DNA from: Mitsuaria sp. 7
GTDB taxonomy: Bacteria > Pseudomonadota > Gammaproteobacteria > Burkholderiales > Burkholderiaceae_C
Length of the DNA stretch: 64,000 nucleotides
NCBI RefSeq assembly: GCF_001653795.1
Contig: NZ_CP011514.1
Coordinates: 5,142,727 to 5,206,726, forward strand
Direction of reading: 5' to 3'
Shown here: one piece after another, positions 20,891-30,042 of the stretch
Layout of the letters: each line of letters opens with the position of its first letter
Numbering within the stretch: the stretch's first letter is position 1
Notes under the pieces: generated by a model
Database searches by the model: none
Told to the model about the DNA's origin: nothing
The model's input: the letters and a program-made list of their open reading frames with translations, nothing else
Made by a program: the position numbers and the translations under genes

Positions 20891-22138
20891 GTGGTGGCCC
20901 TGTTCCGCGCCGAGGCGCAAGCCTCGCAACAACAGGCCTGGTTGGGTTCGGTCCAATTGCATAGACCGCCCACGTTGAAATGGCTGAGCATTCTGGCGCT
21001 GGGCGGCGTAATCGCCGTCGGGGTCTTTCTGTTCAGCACCGAATACACCCGCAAGGCCCGCGTCAGCGGCCTGCTGGTGCCCGAACGGGGCGTGATGCGG
21101 TTGAGCGTGCCGCAGAGTTCGACCGTGATGGCACGACCCGTCCAGGACGGGCAGCAGGTTCGCGAAGGTGACGTGCTGTTTGTACTGTCGCTCGACAGCA
21201 CAAACCCGACCGGCGATGGCCTGTCGAGGACCTTGAAGGATCGTGAGCAATCGCTGGGCGCCGCGCAGGAGCAGCAACGGGAACTTGCGCAGAGCCAGGC
21301 GACGTCGCTGAAGGCACGGATCGCCACGCTCGCATCCACACTGCAGCAGGCTGACGCCGAGCTGCAACTGCATGCCCAGCGCGAAGCGCTGGCGCAGCAG
21401 AGTCTGGGACGTCTCGAATCGCTGGCGAAAGACCAGTTCGTGTCGAGTGCCCAGGTCCAGACCAAGCGGGAGGAGTTGCTTGGCTTGCAGGCCCAACGGC
21501 AGGCGCTGGCGCGAGAGCGCGAGAACCTGCAGCGGGAGGCGTTGGGCTTGCAAGCTGAGCTTCAGTCGATTCCGTTGAAGGCGCAAGTCCAGCAAGGGGT
21601 GCTCGCACGTGACATCGCCGCGCTGCAGGCTCAAGGTGTCGAGAACGAGGCGCGTCGCCGTCTCGTGCTGCGTGCCCCCAGCGACGGCCAGATGAGCACC
21701 GTGCTCGCCGAGCCCGGACAGGTGGTCCAGGCCGGCACGCAACTCGCCGTCCTGCTCCCCGCGCACACGCCCTTGCTGGCGCACCTCTACGCCCCCTCCA
21801 GCGCCGTCGGCTTTCTGCGTCCGCATCAGGCGGTGCTGCTGCGCTACCAGGCCTTTCCGTATCAGAAATTCGGCCAGCAGCAGGGCGAAGTACTGCAGGT
21901 CTCACGCACGCCGCTGCAGGCCTCGGAGCTTGCGCAACTCGGCTTGCCCGCCGCCATGGCGCAGGGCGAGCCGATGTACCGCATCACCGTGCAACTCCAG
22001 CGCCAGTCCGTCGAAGCCTACGGGCAGGACCAAACGCTCAGCCCCGGTATGCTGCTCGAAGCTGATGTGCTGCTCGAACGGCGTCGTCTGATCGAGTGGA
22101 TCTTCGAACCGCTGCTGAGTCTCGTCCGCCGTGTCTGA
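20891..22138 (+). CDS. HlyD/CvaA-family periplasmic adaptor of a peptide exporter
   Basis: A 415-residue membrane fusion protein starting at GTG 20891. One N-terminal membrane helix (about residues 30-50, SILALGGVIAVGVFLF) precedes a lipoyl-like half motif (GVMRLSVPQSSTVMARPVQDG). A long coiled coil (about residues 110-250, rich in Gln/Leu/Ala/Glu) and the second lipoyl half (LRAPSDGQMSTVLAEPGQVV) follow. It links the inner-membrane exporter to an outer-membrane TolC-type channel, which is not encoded in this window. It overlaps the transporter gene by eight bases. Confidence 0.9.
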   Translation: MVALFRAEAQASQQQAWLGSVQLHRPPTLKWLSILALGGVIAVGVFLFSTEYTRKARVSGLLVPERGVMRLSVPQSSTVMARPVQDGQQVREGDVLFVLSLDSTNPTGDGLSRTLKDREQSLGAAQEQQRELAQSQATSLKARIATLASTLQQADAELQLHAQREALAQQSLGRLESLAKDQFVSSAQVQTKREELLGLQAQRQALARERENLQREALGLQAELQSIPLKAQVQQGVLARDIAALQAQGVENEARRRLVLRAPSDGQMSTVLAEPGQVVQAGTQLAVLLPAHTPLLAHLYAPSSAVGFLRPHQAVLLRYQAFPYQKFGQQQGEVLQVSRTPLQASELAQLGLPAAMAQGEPMYRITVQLQRQSVEAYGQDQTLSPGMLLEADVLLERRRLIEWIFEPLLSLVRRV

Positions 22139-24302
22139 CGCCCCCTCCTCTACCGACTCCTCCGTTGCAGGCGCCTCGTCCGGCAGTGTCCTGCCTCGGT
22201 TGAACCTCGGTTGGAGCCGCCGCCGGCCCGTCATCCTGCAGACCGAGGCTGCGGAGTGCGGCCTCGCGTGCCTCGCCATGGTTGCCAGCGCACATGGCCA
22301 GCGCTGGGCGCTTGGCGAGTTGCGCGACCGTTTCGCGGTCTCTCTCAAGGGCCTGACGATGGCGGACCTGGTGCGCATGGGTGCGCAACTCGGTCTCACC
22401 GCCCGCGCGTTGCGCGCCGAGCCGCACACGCTGCACAAGCTGCAGACGCCTTGCGTCCTGCACTGGGACTTCAACCACTTCGTCGTGCTGGAACGTGTCG
22501 ACGGCGACCGCGTCGTCATCCTCGATCCCGCGCATGGCGAACGTCGGCTGATGCTGGCCGAGGTCTCCAAGCATTTCACCGGGGTCGCGCTCGAATTGCG
22601 CCCGGGCATGGACTTCGCGCGCAAGGCGCCAGCGCCGGCGCCGAAGTGGCGCCAATTGCTCGGTCACGTGACCGGGTTGAAACGCTCGATCGCGCAAGTC
22701 CTGGCCCTCGCCCTTGGGCTTGAGCTGCTCGGACTGCTGGCGCCTTTCCTGCTGCAATGGGCCGTCGACGGTGTCATCGTCAGCGCCGACCGCGACTTGC
22801 TCGTGACGCTGGGCATCGGCTTCGCGCTTCTGGTCCTGCTGCAGGTGGGTGTGGGACTGCTTCGCTCGTGGGCGGTGATGATCCTGTCGGCATCGCTCAA
22901 CCTGCAGTGGCTTTCCAACGTGTTCTCGCACTTGCTGCGGCTGCCGCTCGCGTGGTTCGAGAAACGCCATCTGGGCGACATCTGGTCGCGATTCTCCAGC
23001 GTGCAGGAGATCCAGAAGACGCTCACGGGCAGCTTCATTGAAGCCGTCCTCGATGGACTGATGGTGCTCCTGACCTTGGCGATGATGGTGCTCTACAGTG
23101 GGCGCCTGACAGCGGTCGCGCTGACCGCGGTGGCGGGCTATGCGCTGTTGCGATGGATCTGCTTCCGCCCGCTGCGCGATGCGCAGGAAGAGGCGCTGAC
23201 CCACGAAGCCCGCCAGAACACGCACTTTCTCGAATCGCTGCGCGGCGCGCAGGCGATCAAGCTCTTCAACGCGCAGGCAGACCGCGGGGCACGCTTCGCC
23301 AACCTGATCGTCGAGCAGATGAACGCGTCACTGACCGGTCGCAAGCTCGAACTCGGCATGGCGCAAGGCAACAAGCTGCTGTTCGGCCTGGAGCGCGTCG
23401 CGATCGTCGCGATGGGCGCGATGCTGGTGCTGGACAACGCGCTGTCGGTGGGGATGCTGTTTGCCTTCCTCGCCTACAAGGATCAGTTCAGTCAGCGCAT
23501 CGCCGGGCTGATCGACAAACTGGTCGCGCTGAAGATGTTGCGCCTTCAGGGCGAGCGGCTAGCCGACATCGTGCTGACCGCGCCAGAGGCTGAGTTCGAA
23601 GCGCCCGGTCGCGCAGTGCCGCACGACGCGGCGCTGGAGCTCGACGGTCTGCGTTTCCGCTACGCCGATGGCGAGCCGGAGGTCATCGCCGGGTGCTCTC
23701 TGCGCATCGAACCCGGTGAGTCGGTCGCGATCGTCGGCCCCTCGGGCTGCGGCAAGACCACGCTGATGAAACTGATGCTCGGCATCCATGCGCCGCAGCA
23801 CGGCGAGATCCGCATTGGCGGTGTGGCACTCGCGCAGTTGGGCGCCCACGCCTGGCGTGAGCGCATCGGTACGGTGATGCAGGACGACCAGCTGTTCGCC
23901 GGCAGCATTGCCGACAACATCAGCTTCTTCGATCTCGATGTCGATCCGGACTGGGTGCGCGAGTGCGCAAGGCTTGCCTGTGTGCTCGAGGACATCGAGG
24001 CCATGCCGATGCGACTGCAGACCTTGATCGGCGACATGGGATCGAGCCTGTCCGGCGGTCAGCGCCAGCGCATCCTGCTGGCGCGCGCGCTGTACAAGCG
24101 GCCACACTTCCTGTTCCTGGACGAAGCCACCAGCGCGCTCGACGTGGAGCGGGAACGGCTTGTCAATGCGAGCCTGCGCCAGCTGTCGCTGACGCGGATC
24201 GTCATCGCGCATCGCCCCGAGACCATCGCGGCGGCGCAGCGCGTGGTCAGCCTCCAGGGCGGACGCGTGGTGCAGGATCTGCGATCGGTCCAGCACCGCT
24301 GA
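22131..24302 (+). CDS. C39 peptidase-containing ABC exporter (CvaB/bacteriocin type)
   Basis: A 723-residue protein starting at GTG inside the adaptor gene. The C39 cysteine-protease domain (about residues 30-160) has an intact catalytic set: the Gln and Cys of QTEAAECGLACL, the His of NHFVVL and the Asp of ILDPAHG. The membrane domain follows (about 180-480). The ATPase has Walker A GPSGCGKTTL, signature SLSGGQRQR, Walker B FLFLDEATSALD and the switch His of IAHRPET. It should cleave the double-glycine leader of the adjacent peptide and export the core. Confidence 0.94.
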   Translation: MSDAPSSTDSSVAGASSGSVLPRLNLGWSRRRPVILQTEAAECGLACLAMVASAHGQRWALGELRDRFAVSLKGLTMADLVRMGAQLGLTARALRAEPHTLHKLQTPCVLHWDFNHFVVLERVDGDRVVILDPAHGERRLMLAEVSKHFTGVALELRPGMDFARKAPAPAPKWRQLLGHVTGLKRSIAQVLALALGLELLGLLAPFLLQWAVDGVIVSADRDLLVTLGIGFALLVLLQVGVGLLRSWAVMILSASLNLQWLSNVFSHLLRLPLAWFEKRHLGDIWSRFSSVQEIQKTLTGSFIEAVLDGLMVLLTLAMMVLYSGRLTAVALTAVAGYALLRWICFRPLRDAQEEALTHEARQNTHFLESLRGAQAIKLFNAQADRGARFANLIVEQMNASLTGRKLELGMAQGNKLLFGLERVAIVAMGAMLVLDNALSVGMLFAFLAYKDQFSQRIAGLIDKLVALKMLRLQGERLADIVLTAPEAEFEAPGRAVPHDAALELDGLRFRYADGEPEVIAGCSLRIEPGESVAIVGPSGCGKTTLMKLMLGIHAPQHGEIRIGGVALAQLGAHAWRERIGTVMQDDQLFAGSIADNISFFDLDVDPDWVRECARLACVLEDIEAMPMRLQTLIGDMGSSLSGGQRQRILLARALYKRPHFLFLDEATSALDVERERLVNASLRQLSLTRIVIAHRPETIAAAQRVVSLQGGRVVQDLRSVQHR

Positions 24303-24332
24303 GCCGCCCCCCGCGAGTCTCGTCTCTTCCGA

Positions 24333-25334
24333 TCAATCGGGCTTGATCTTCGCGCGGGTCACGACCTGCTTCCAACGCTGTTGCTCCTGCGCGATGAATG
24401 CGGTGAACTGCGCTGGCGTATTGCCGACGGCTTCAGCCGCATCATGGCTCAAGCGCTCCCGGGCCGAGGCGGAACGGATCGCCTTCACCGATTCGACCGC
24501 CAGCTTGTCGGCGTTGGCTTGCGCCAGATTGGCCGGCGCACACAGGCCATACCACTGCGTCATCTCGAAGCCAGGGTAGCCCTGCTCCGCAACCGTCGGC
24601 ACGTCGGGCAGCTGCGGCAGTCGCTCCTTGGAGCCCGTCGCGATGCAGCGCAGCTTGCCAGCCTTGATGAACTGCATGATGGCCGGCGCGCCCACCGAGG
24701 CCGCCTCAAGCCGCCCCGCGAGCAGATCCGTCAATTGTGGACCGGTGCCGCGGTACGGCACGTGGAGGATGAAGAGGTCGGCGACCATCTTCAGATACTC
24801 CATCGCCAGATGCCCCGCACTGCCGTTGCCTGCTGAGCCGTAGCTGAACTTGCCCGGATTCTTGCGCACGAGAGCGACCCATTCCTTCAGGTTTCGCGCC
24901 GGCACGTCCGGGTGGACGACGTAGAGGCTGGGCACCTTTGCCAGCAGCGTGATGGGCTTGAAGTCGCGGTTGGGGTCGTAGGGCAGCTTGTCGTAGATGT
25001 ACGGATTCACCGCCAGCGTGCCGATGTGGCCGAGGATCAGCGTGTGCTGATCTTCCGCTCGGGCGACCTCGCCCATCGCGATGTTGCCGCCGCCGCCGGG
25101 CTTGTTGTCGACATAGACCGACTGTCCCAGCGTCTTGCTGAGTTCGGCTGCGGTAGCACGGGCGACGATCTCACTGCTGCCCCCCGGCGCGAAGGGCACG
25201 ACGAAACGCACATTGCGCGAGGGCCAGGTCGATTGCGCCAAGGCGGGAAGCGACGTGCCGAGCGCGGTGCCTGCGGCGCCGAGCGCGGCGGACTGCAGGA
25301 GGAAGCGGCGGCGGTCCTCGTCGATGGGGATCAT
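24333..25334 (-). CDS. Bug/TctC-family tripartite tricarboxylate transporter substrate-binding protein
   Basis: A 333-residue periplasmic receptor. The N-terminus DRRRFLLQSAALGAAG resembles a twin-arginine signal, ending near SLPALAQS. The mature protein starts with the Bug hallmark WPSRNVRFVVPFAPGGSSE, followed by VDNKPGGGGNIA. These receptors bind carboxylates or related small acids. No TctA/TctB membrane genes are adjacent, which is common for the expanded Bug family in Burkholderiales. It is convergent with the peptide exporter operon. Confidence 0.92.
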   Translation of the reverse strand: MIPIDEDRRRFLLQSAALGAAGTALGTSLPALAQSTWPSRNVRFVVPFAPGGSSEIVARATAAELSKTLGQSVYVDNKPGGGGNIAMGEVARAEDQHTLILGHIGTLAVNPYIYDKLPYDPNRDFKPITLLAKVPSLYVVHPDVPARNLKEWVALVRKNPGKFSYGSAGNGSAGHLAMEYLKMVADLFILHVPYRGTGPQLTDLLAGRLEAASVGAPAIMQFIKAGKLRCIATGSKERLPQLPDVPTVAEQGYPGFEMTQWYGLCAPANLAQANADKLAVESVKAIRSASARERLSHDAAEAVGNTPAQFTAFIAQEQQRWKQVVTRAKIKPD

Positions 25335-25436
25335 GCGGAGTCTCCGATAGGTTCTTCTGGAAACTCCGACTCTACGCGGGGCGCGCTGTCAGCGTGCTTT
25401 CAGGACCCCGTGCCGGGCGGCGACCGCCCCGCTGCA

Positions 25437-26015
25437 TCAGCTGCGGATGTCGTTCTTCTTGGGCTGCAATGTCTTCGGCGCGGAAGCGGCCGTGGCCGTC
25501 GCCTCGGCGAGCATCTCCTTGATGGCGAGCGTGTCGATGGCCGCCGAGCGTGCGGCAACGCCGCTGCGGTCAAAGTAGAGGCGGTACTTCTGGCGGAAAT
25601 CGAAGTCTTCACTCAGGTCGCGCAGCGTGTCGACCTGCGGCTTGAGTTGAGCTTCCGACTGTTCCGCGAAACGCTTGCAGGTGTCGCTTCTATCCTTGCC
25701 GGCCAAGGACAGGTGGTTGCGGCAGTCCCGGGCCTTGAGCGCAATCGCTTCCACTTCGGCGGTCGCCCGGGAAGCGCGATGCACGCGTTGATCGGTCACG
25801 CGCGCGAGACTCGGCAGCGAAGGCATTCGCGGGTCGGAAGTCTGCCGCGAAGACGACGGCGTCACCTTGATCTCGATTTCCTTGGACTCCGCCTCCCGCG
25901 GACAAGGCGCGTCCTGGAACGAGACGGTGCCATCCTTGTTCGTGCACTTGTTGATCGCCCAAGCACCGTCGATCGGCGCCAAGAGCAACGGCAGCCACAG
26001 CACCCACTGCTTCAT
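25437..26015 (-). CDS. exported DUF4124-like protein
   Basis: A 192-residue protein. The start at 26015 is chosen because a strong AAGGAGGGAG site lies just upstream and a signal peptide follows directly (MKQWVLWLPLLLAPIDGAWA). The mature N-terminus, INKCTNKDGTVSFQDAPCP, is the DUF4124-type beta-hairpin with two cysteines. The rest is charged and helical, ending in a Lys/Asn-rich tail. Function unknown. Confidence 0.78.
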   Translation of the reverse strand: MKQWVLWLPLLLAPIDGAWAINKCTNKDGTVSFQDAPCPREAESKEIEIKVTPSSSRQTSDPRMPSLPSLARVTDQRVHRASRATAEVEAIALKARDCRNHLSLAGKDRSDTCKRFAEQSEAQLKPQVDTLRDLSEDFDFRQKYRLYFDRSGVAARSAAIDTLAIKEMLAEATATAASAPKTLQPKKNDIRS

Positions 26016-26100
26016 TCGTAACTCCCTCCTTGTTTGGGGCGAGAGGATACGGCACGGCCGGGCCTCCGCCTCTCCCCGGAGAGAGGGATAGCCGCGGCGG

Positions 26101-26358
26101 TCAGACGGGGCGGGTCTCTTCTTCCATCCACCCGAGCCAGCGCATCGCCTGCTCCCGGGAGTCACCGCACATGTCTTCCGACGGCGGCAGCGATCCGCAC
26201 ACGGCGGGCCGCTCTGGTTGACCAAAGATCTTGCAGCGCAACGCCTCATCGAGCTGGATGCAGCGCACGCCGGCTGGCTTGCCGTCGGGCATGCCAGGGA
26301 TGGGACTGCTGATCGACGGTGCGATGCAACAGGCGGCGCAGGAGGGGCGGCAATTCAT
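26101..26358 (-). CDS. YkgJ-family cysteine-cluster protein
   Basis: About 85 residues from ATG 26358 (upstream in-frame codons exist). It has the UPF0153/YkgJ pattern: [11 protein letters not shown] at the start, then [16 protein letters not shown] and [15 protein letters not shown], giving at least eight cysteines that probably bind a metal or cluster. The central GKPAGVRC stretch is typical. Function unknown. Confidence 0.83.
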   Translation of the reverse strand: MNCRPSCAACCIAPSISSPIPGMPDGKPAGVRCIQLDEALRCKIFGQPERPAVCGSLPPSEDMCGDSREQAMRWLGWMEEETRPV

Positions 26359-26432
26359 GGGAAGCGGATTGTCGCCGCCCACTCATCAACGACGCCAACA
26401 AGGTCCGTCGGGCATGCCCATGAGGCGGTGAC

Positions 26433-26441
26433 TTATCCACA
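26433..26441. promoter_or_regulatory. consensus DnaA box upstream of mnmG
   Basis: TTATCCACA, a perfect DnaA-box consensus, lies 129 bp before mnmG in the 211 bp mnmG leader region. It is single, so it may regulate mnmG rather than form an origin on its own. Confidence 0.55.
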
Positions 26442-26569
26442 GCCCCGCGTAAAATCACGCCCTTCTCTCATCTGAACGCCAGCCGGCTGCCCATCGCCTG
26501 ATCCCGCGCCCCGCGCGCTTCGCGATGGCCTCGATCCCCTTGATCGCCGACTCCGCTGGAAGCCTAGCC

Positions 26570-28534
26570 ATGCTTTATCCGAAAGAATTCGACGTGATCG
26601 TGGTCGGTGGCGGCCATGCCGGCACCGAGGCCGCGCTGGCTGCCGCCCGCATGGGCGTCAGCACGCTGCTGCTGACCCACAACATCGAGACGCTGGGGCA
26701 GATGAGCTGCAATCCGTCGATCGGCGGCATCGGCAAAGGCCACCTGGTCAAGGAAGTCGATGCGCTGGGGGGCGCGATGGCCGCGGCCACCGACGAAGGC
26801 GGCATCCAGTTCCGCATCCTGAACGGCTCCAAGGGTCCGGCCGTCCGCGCCACTCGCGCCCAGGCGGACCGCATCCTCTACAAGGCGGCCATCCGTCGTC
26901 GGTTGGAGAACCAGCCCCACCTGATGCTGTTCCAGCAGGCCGTCGACGACCTGATGGTCGAGGGCGACCGCGTCATCGGCGCCATCACCCAATCGGGCCT
27001 GCGCTTCCGTGCTCGCGCGGTCGTGCTGACCGCCGGCACGTTCCTCGACGGGAAGATCCATATCGGCCTCGAGAACTACGCGGCCGGCCGCGCCGGCGAT
27101 CCGCCGTCGGTGTCGCTGTCCGGGCGTCTCAAGGAGCTCAAGCTGCCTCAAGGCCGCCTGAAGACCGGCACGCCGCCGCGCCTGGATGGCCGCACCATCG
27201 ACTTCTCCAAGTGCGCTGAACAGCCGGGCGACCTGGACCCGGTGCCCGTGTTCAGCTTCATGGGGAACGCCGCGCAACATCCGCGGCAGCTTCCCTGCTG
27301 GATCACGCACACCAATGAGCGCACGCACGAGATCATCCGCTCCGGTTTCGACCGCAGCCCGATGTTCACCGGCGTCATCGAAGGCGTCGGCCCGCGTTAT
27401 TGCCCTTCCATCGAGGACAAGGTCAATCGCTTCGCCGACAAGAACTCGCACCAGATCTTCCTGGAGCCTGAGGGTCTGACGACGCACGAGTTCTATCCGA
27501 ACGGCATCTCGACCTCCCTGCCCTTCGATATCCAGCTGGCCGCTGTCCAGTCGATCCCCGGCCTGGAGAACGCGCACATCCTGCGCCCCGGGTATGCGAT
27601 CGAGTACGACTACTTCGATCCGCGCGAGTTGAGGTCGAGCTTCGAGACGCGTGCCATCGGCGGCCTGTTCTTCGCAGGCCAGATCAACGGCACGACCGGC
27701 TATGAAGAGGCTGCGGCGCAAGGGCTGTTCGCCGGCTTGAATGCGGCGCTCCAAGTCCAGGGAAAGGACGTCTGGCTCCCAAGCCGCGACCAAGCCTATC
27801 TGGGCGTTCTGGTCGACGACCTCATCACCAAGGGCGTCACCGAGCCCTACCGGATGTTCACGAGCCGCGCCGAGTTCCGCTTGCAACTTCGGGAAGACAA
27901 CGCCGACATGCGTCTTACCGAAGCCGGTCGCCATTTGGGGCTGGTGGATGACGTTCGCTGGGACGCTTTCAACCGGAAGCGCGACGCTGTTTCACGTGAA
28001 ACAGAGAAGCTGAAGTCGACCTGGGTGAATCCGAATACGCTTCCAGCGCTTGATGCCGAAAGGCTCGTGGGCAAGGCCCTCGAGCGTGAATACAACCTGA
28101 TCGACCTCCTTCGCCGCCCCGGGGTCACGTTCGAGACCATTTCGGAAGTCGCTGCCATCGCACGCCCCGCAGCTGGCGTCACACGCGCTTCCCTCACTGA
28201 ATCGCTCGGGGTCGATCTCGCGGCCGCAGTGATTGAGCAGCTGGAGATCGGCGTCAAGTACGCCGGCTACATCAGCAAGCAGCAGGAGGACGTGGCCCGA
28301 GCGTCGAACTACGAGCACCTGAAGTTGCCCGAGGATCTCGACTACGCCCTGGTCACGGCCTTGTCTTTCGAGGCCCGGCAGAAGCTGGGTAAACATCGTC
28401 CTGAAACCCTCGGCCAAGCATCCCGGATCTCCGGCATCACGCCTGCAACGATCTCCCTGTTGCTGATTCATCTTCGCAAAGGTCGCTTCAAGGGCTTCAC
28501 CGAGCAAGTCGCGATCGACTCCAACGCGGCCTGA
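26570..28534 (+). CDS. mnmG: tRNA uridine-5-carboxymethylaminomethyl modification enzyme MnmG (GidA)
   Basis: A 654-residue FAD protein that, with MnmE, modifies U34 of several tRNAs. ATG 26570 is chosen, with GGAAG upstream, because the family begins at the FAD-binding motif ([16 protein letters not shown]). Other family motifs are [17 protein letters not shown] and [13 protein letters not shown], and the C-terminal MnmE-interaction region ([12 protein letters not shown]) is intact. The coding sequence contains a perfect parS site near codons 473-478. It leads the mnmG-rsmG-parA cluster. Confidence 0.97.
   Translation: MLYPKEFDVIVVGGGHAGTEAALAAARMGVSTLLLTHNIETLGQMSCNPSIGGIGKGHLVKEVDALGGAMAAATDEGGIQFRILNGSKGPAVRATRAQADRILYKAAIRRRLENQPHLMLFQQAVDDLMVEGDRVIGAITQSGLRFRARAVVLTAGTFLDGKIHIGLENYAAGRAGDPPSVSLSGRLKELKLPQGRLKTGTPPRLDGRTIDFSKCAEQPGDLDPVPVFSFMGNAAQHPRQLPCWITHTNERTHEIIRSGFDRSPMFTGVIEGVGPRYCPSIEDKVNRFADKNSHQIFLEPEGLTTHEFYPNGISTSLPFDIQLAAVQSIPGLENAHILRPGYAIEYDYFDPRELRSSFETRAIGGLFFAGQINGTTGYEEAAAQGLFAGLNAALQVQGKDVWLPSRDQAYLGVLVDDLITKGVTEPYRMFTSRAEFRLQLREDNADMRLTEAGRHLGLVDDVRWDAFNRKRDAVSRETEKLKSTWVNPNTLPALDAERLVGKALEREYNLIDLLRRPGVTFETISEVAAIARPAAGVTRASLTESLGVDLAAAVIEQLEIGVKYAGYISKQQEDVARASNYEHLKLPEDLDYALVTALSFEARQKLGKHRPETLGQASRISGITPATISLLLIHLRKGRFKGFTEQVAIDSNAA
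27988..28003. promoter_or_regulatory. parS centromere site inside mnmG
   Basis: TGTTTCACGTGAAACA is a perfect 16 bp match to the conserved bacterial parS sequence bound by ParB; the palindrome extends to 18 bp (27987-28004). It is read through as part of mnmG (codons for AVSRET). Confidence 0.93.
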
Positions 28535-28558
28535 ACCCCCACCTCTTCCCGTTCATCG

Positions 28559-29227
28559 ATGACTGACCTCGACCTCCGTTCCCGTCTCGCCTCCGCCGCC
28601 GACACACTTGGGCTCGGACTCAAGGATGAGCAACTCGACCAGCTGATCGCTTACCTCGGCTTGCTGTCGAAATGGAACAAGGTCTACAACCTGACGGCCG
28701 TCCGCGACCCGGAAGCGATGCTGACCCAGCATCTGGTGGATAGTCTCAGCCTGATTCCCCCGCTGCGGCGTCACGCCACCGGGCAGCCGCTCCGTCTGAT
28801 GGATGTTGGCAGCGGCGGTGGGTTGCCCGGGGTGGTGATCGCGATCTGTGATCCGACAATCGACGTCACCTGTGTGGACACCGTCGGCAAGAAGGCTTTC
28901 TTCATTGCGCAGGTCGCTGCCGAGATCGGACTGCCCAACCTGCATGCCGAGCATTCGCGGGTGGAGCAACTGAAGACCGCGCCCTTCGATGTCATCACGT
29001 CGCGGGCATTTGCTTCGTTGGCGGACTTCACCGAATGGACCCGCATGCATCTGAAGCCGGGCGCCGTGTGGGCGGCGATGAAGGGACAACACCCGTCAGA
29101 AGAGCTCGACGAACTCGCCCAGCGCGCCCCCGACCTGTCCGTGTTTCACGTGGAACAGCTGGACGTTCCCGATCTCGACGCTCAACGTTGCCTGTTGTGG
29201 ATCCGTCCGACGGCCACCATCGGTTAA
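28559..29227 (+). CDS. rsmG: 16S rRNA (guanine527-N7)-methyltransferase RsmG (GidB)
   Basis: A 222-residue SAM-dependent methyltransferase. The family motifs KWNKVYNLTAVRDPE and QHLVDSLSL are followed by the SAM-binding loop LMDVGSGGGLPGVVIAI and the catalytic region FDVITSRAFASLADF. It lies 24 bp after mnmG in the same operon. A near-perfect parS site lies in its 3' part. Confidence 0.96.
   Translation: MTDLDLRSRLASAADTLGLGLKDEQLDQLIAYLGLLSKWNKVYNLTAVRDPEAMLTQHLVDSLSLIPPLRRHATGQPLRLMDVGSGGGLPGVVIAICDPTIDVTCVDTVGKKAFFIAQVAAEIGLPNLHAEHSRVEQLKTAPFDVITSRAFASLADFTEWTRMHLKPGAVWAAMKGQHPSEELDELAQRAPDLSVFHVEQLDVPDLDAQRCLLWIRPTATIG
29142..29157. promoter_or_regulatory. parS-like site inside rsmG
   Basis: TGTTTCACGTGGAACA matches the parS consensus at 15 of 16 positions (one A-to-G in the right arm), 124 bp upstream of parA. 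A second ParB site near parA is common. Confidence 0.8.
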
Positions 29228-29265
29228 GCTCAGCCCCTCTCCTGAGTCCTGCCCTCCGACCATTC

Positions 29266-30039
29266 ATGGCCAAGATCTTTTGCGTTGCGAACCAAAAAGG
29301 TGGCGTCGGCAAGACGACCACGACCGTGAATCTGGCCGCCGGACTGGCCAAGGTCGGACAGCGGGTGCTGGTGGTCGATCTCGATCCCCAAGGCAACGCG
29401 ACGATGGGCTCGGGCATCGACAAGCGGGCATTGACGCTGACCGTGTATGACGTGCTGCTGGAGTCCGCCACGATCGCGGAAGCGAAGCAGCGCAGCGAGA
29501 AGGCCGGCTATGACGTGCTGGGCGCCAACCGGGAACTGGCCGGCGCCGAGGTCGAGTTGGTCGAACTCGACCGTCGCGAGCAACGCCTGAAAACGGCTTT
29601 GTCTGCCTCGGCACAGGATTACGACTTCATCCTGATCGACTGCCCGCCCTCGCTGTCCATGCTTACGCTGAACGGCTTGTGCTCGGCGCACGGGGTGGTC
29701 GTTCCGATGCAGTGCGAATACTTCGCCCTGGAAGGCTTGACCGACCTGGTCAACACGATCAAGCAGATCCACGCCAACCTGAACCCGGATCTGCAGATCA
29801 TCGGTCTCCTGCGCGTCATGTTTGACCCGCGCATCACGTTGCAGCAGCAGGTCAGTGAGCAGCTCAAGGCGCACTTTGGCGACAAGGTCTTCGACACCGT
29901 CATTCCGCGCAACGTCCGCTTGGCAGAAGCGCCAAGCTACGGCCTGCCGGGTGTTGTCTTCGACGGCGCTTCCAAGGGCGCACACGCCTTCATCGATTTC
30001 GCCAAGGAAATGGTGACCCGCGTCGGCGCCATGCGCTGA
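29266..30039 (+). CDS. parA: chromosome-partitioning ATPase ParA (Soj)
   Basis: A 257-residue Walker-type ATPase, ATG 29266. The deviant Walker A is NQKGGVGKTTTTVNLAA, the A' region is VVDLDPQGNATMGSGID, and Walker B is YDFILIDCPPSLSMLT. It drives origin-proximal DNA segregation with ParB and parS. It lies 38 bp after rsmG and 3 bp before a GNAT gene; parB is separated by about 3 kb. Confidence 0.96.
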   Translation: MAKIFCVANQKGGVGKTTTTVNLAAGLAKVGQRVLVVDLDPQGNATMGSGIDKRALTLTVYDVLLESATIAEAKQRSEKAGYDVLGANRELAGAEVELVELDRREQRLKTALSASAQDYDFILIDCPPSLSMLTLNGLCSAHGVVVPMQCEYFALEGLTDLVNTIKQIHANLNPDLQIIGLLRVMFDPRITLQQQVSEQLKAHFGDKVFDTVIPRNVRLAEAPSYGLPGVVFDGASKGAHAFIDFAKEMVTRVGAMR

Positions 30040-30042
30040 ACG

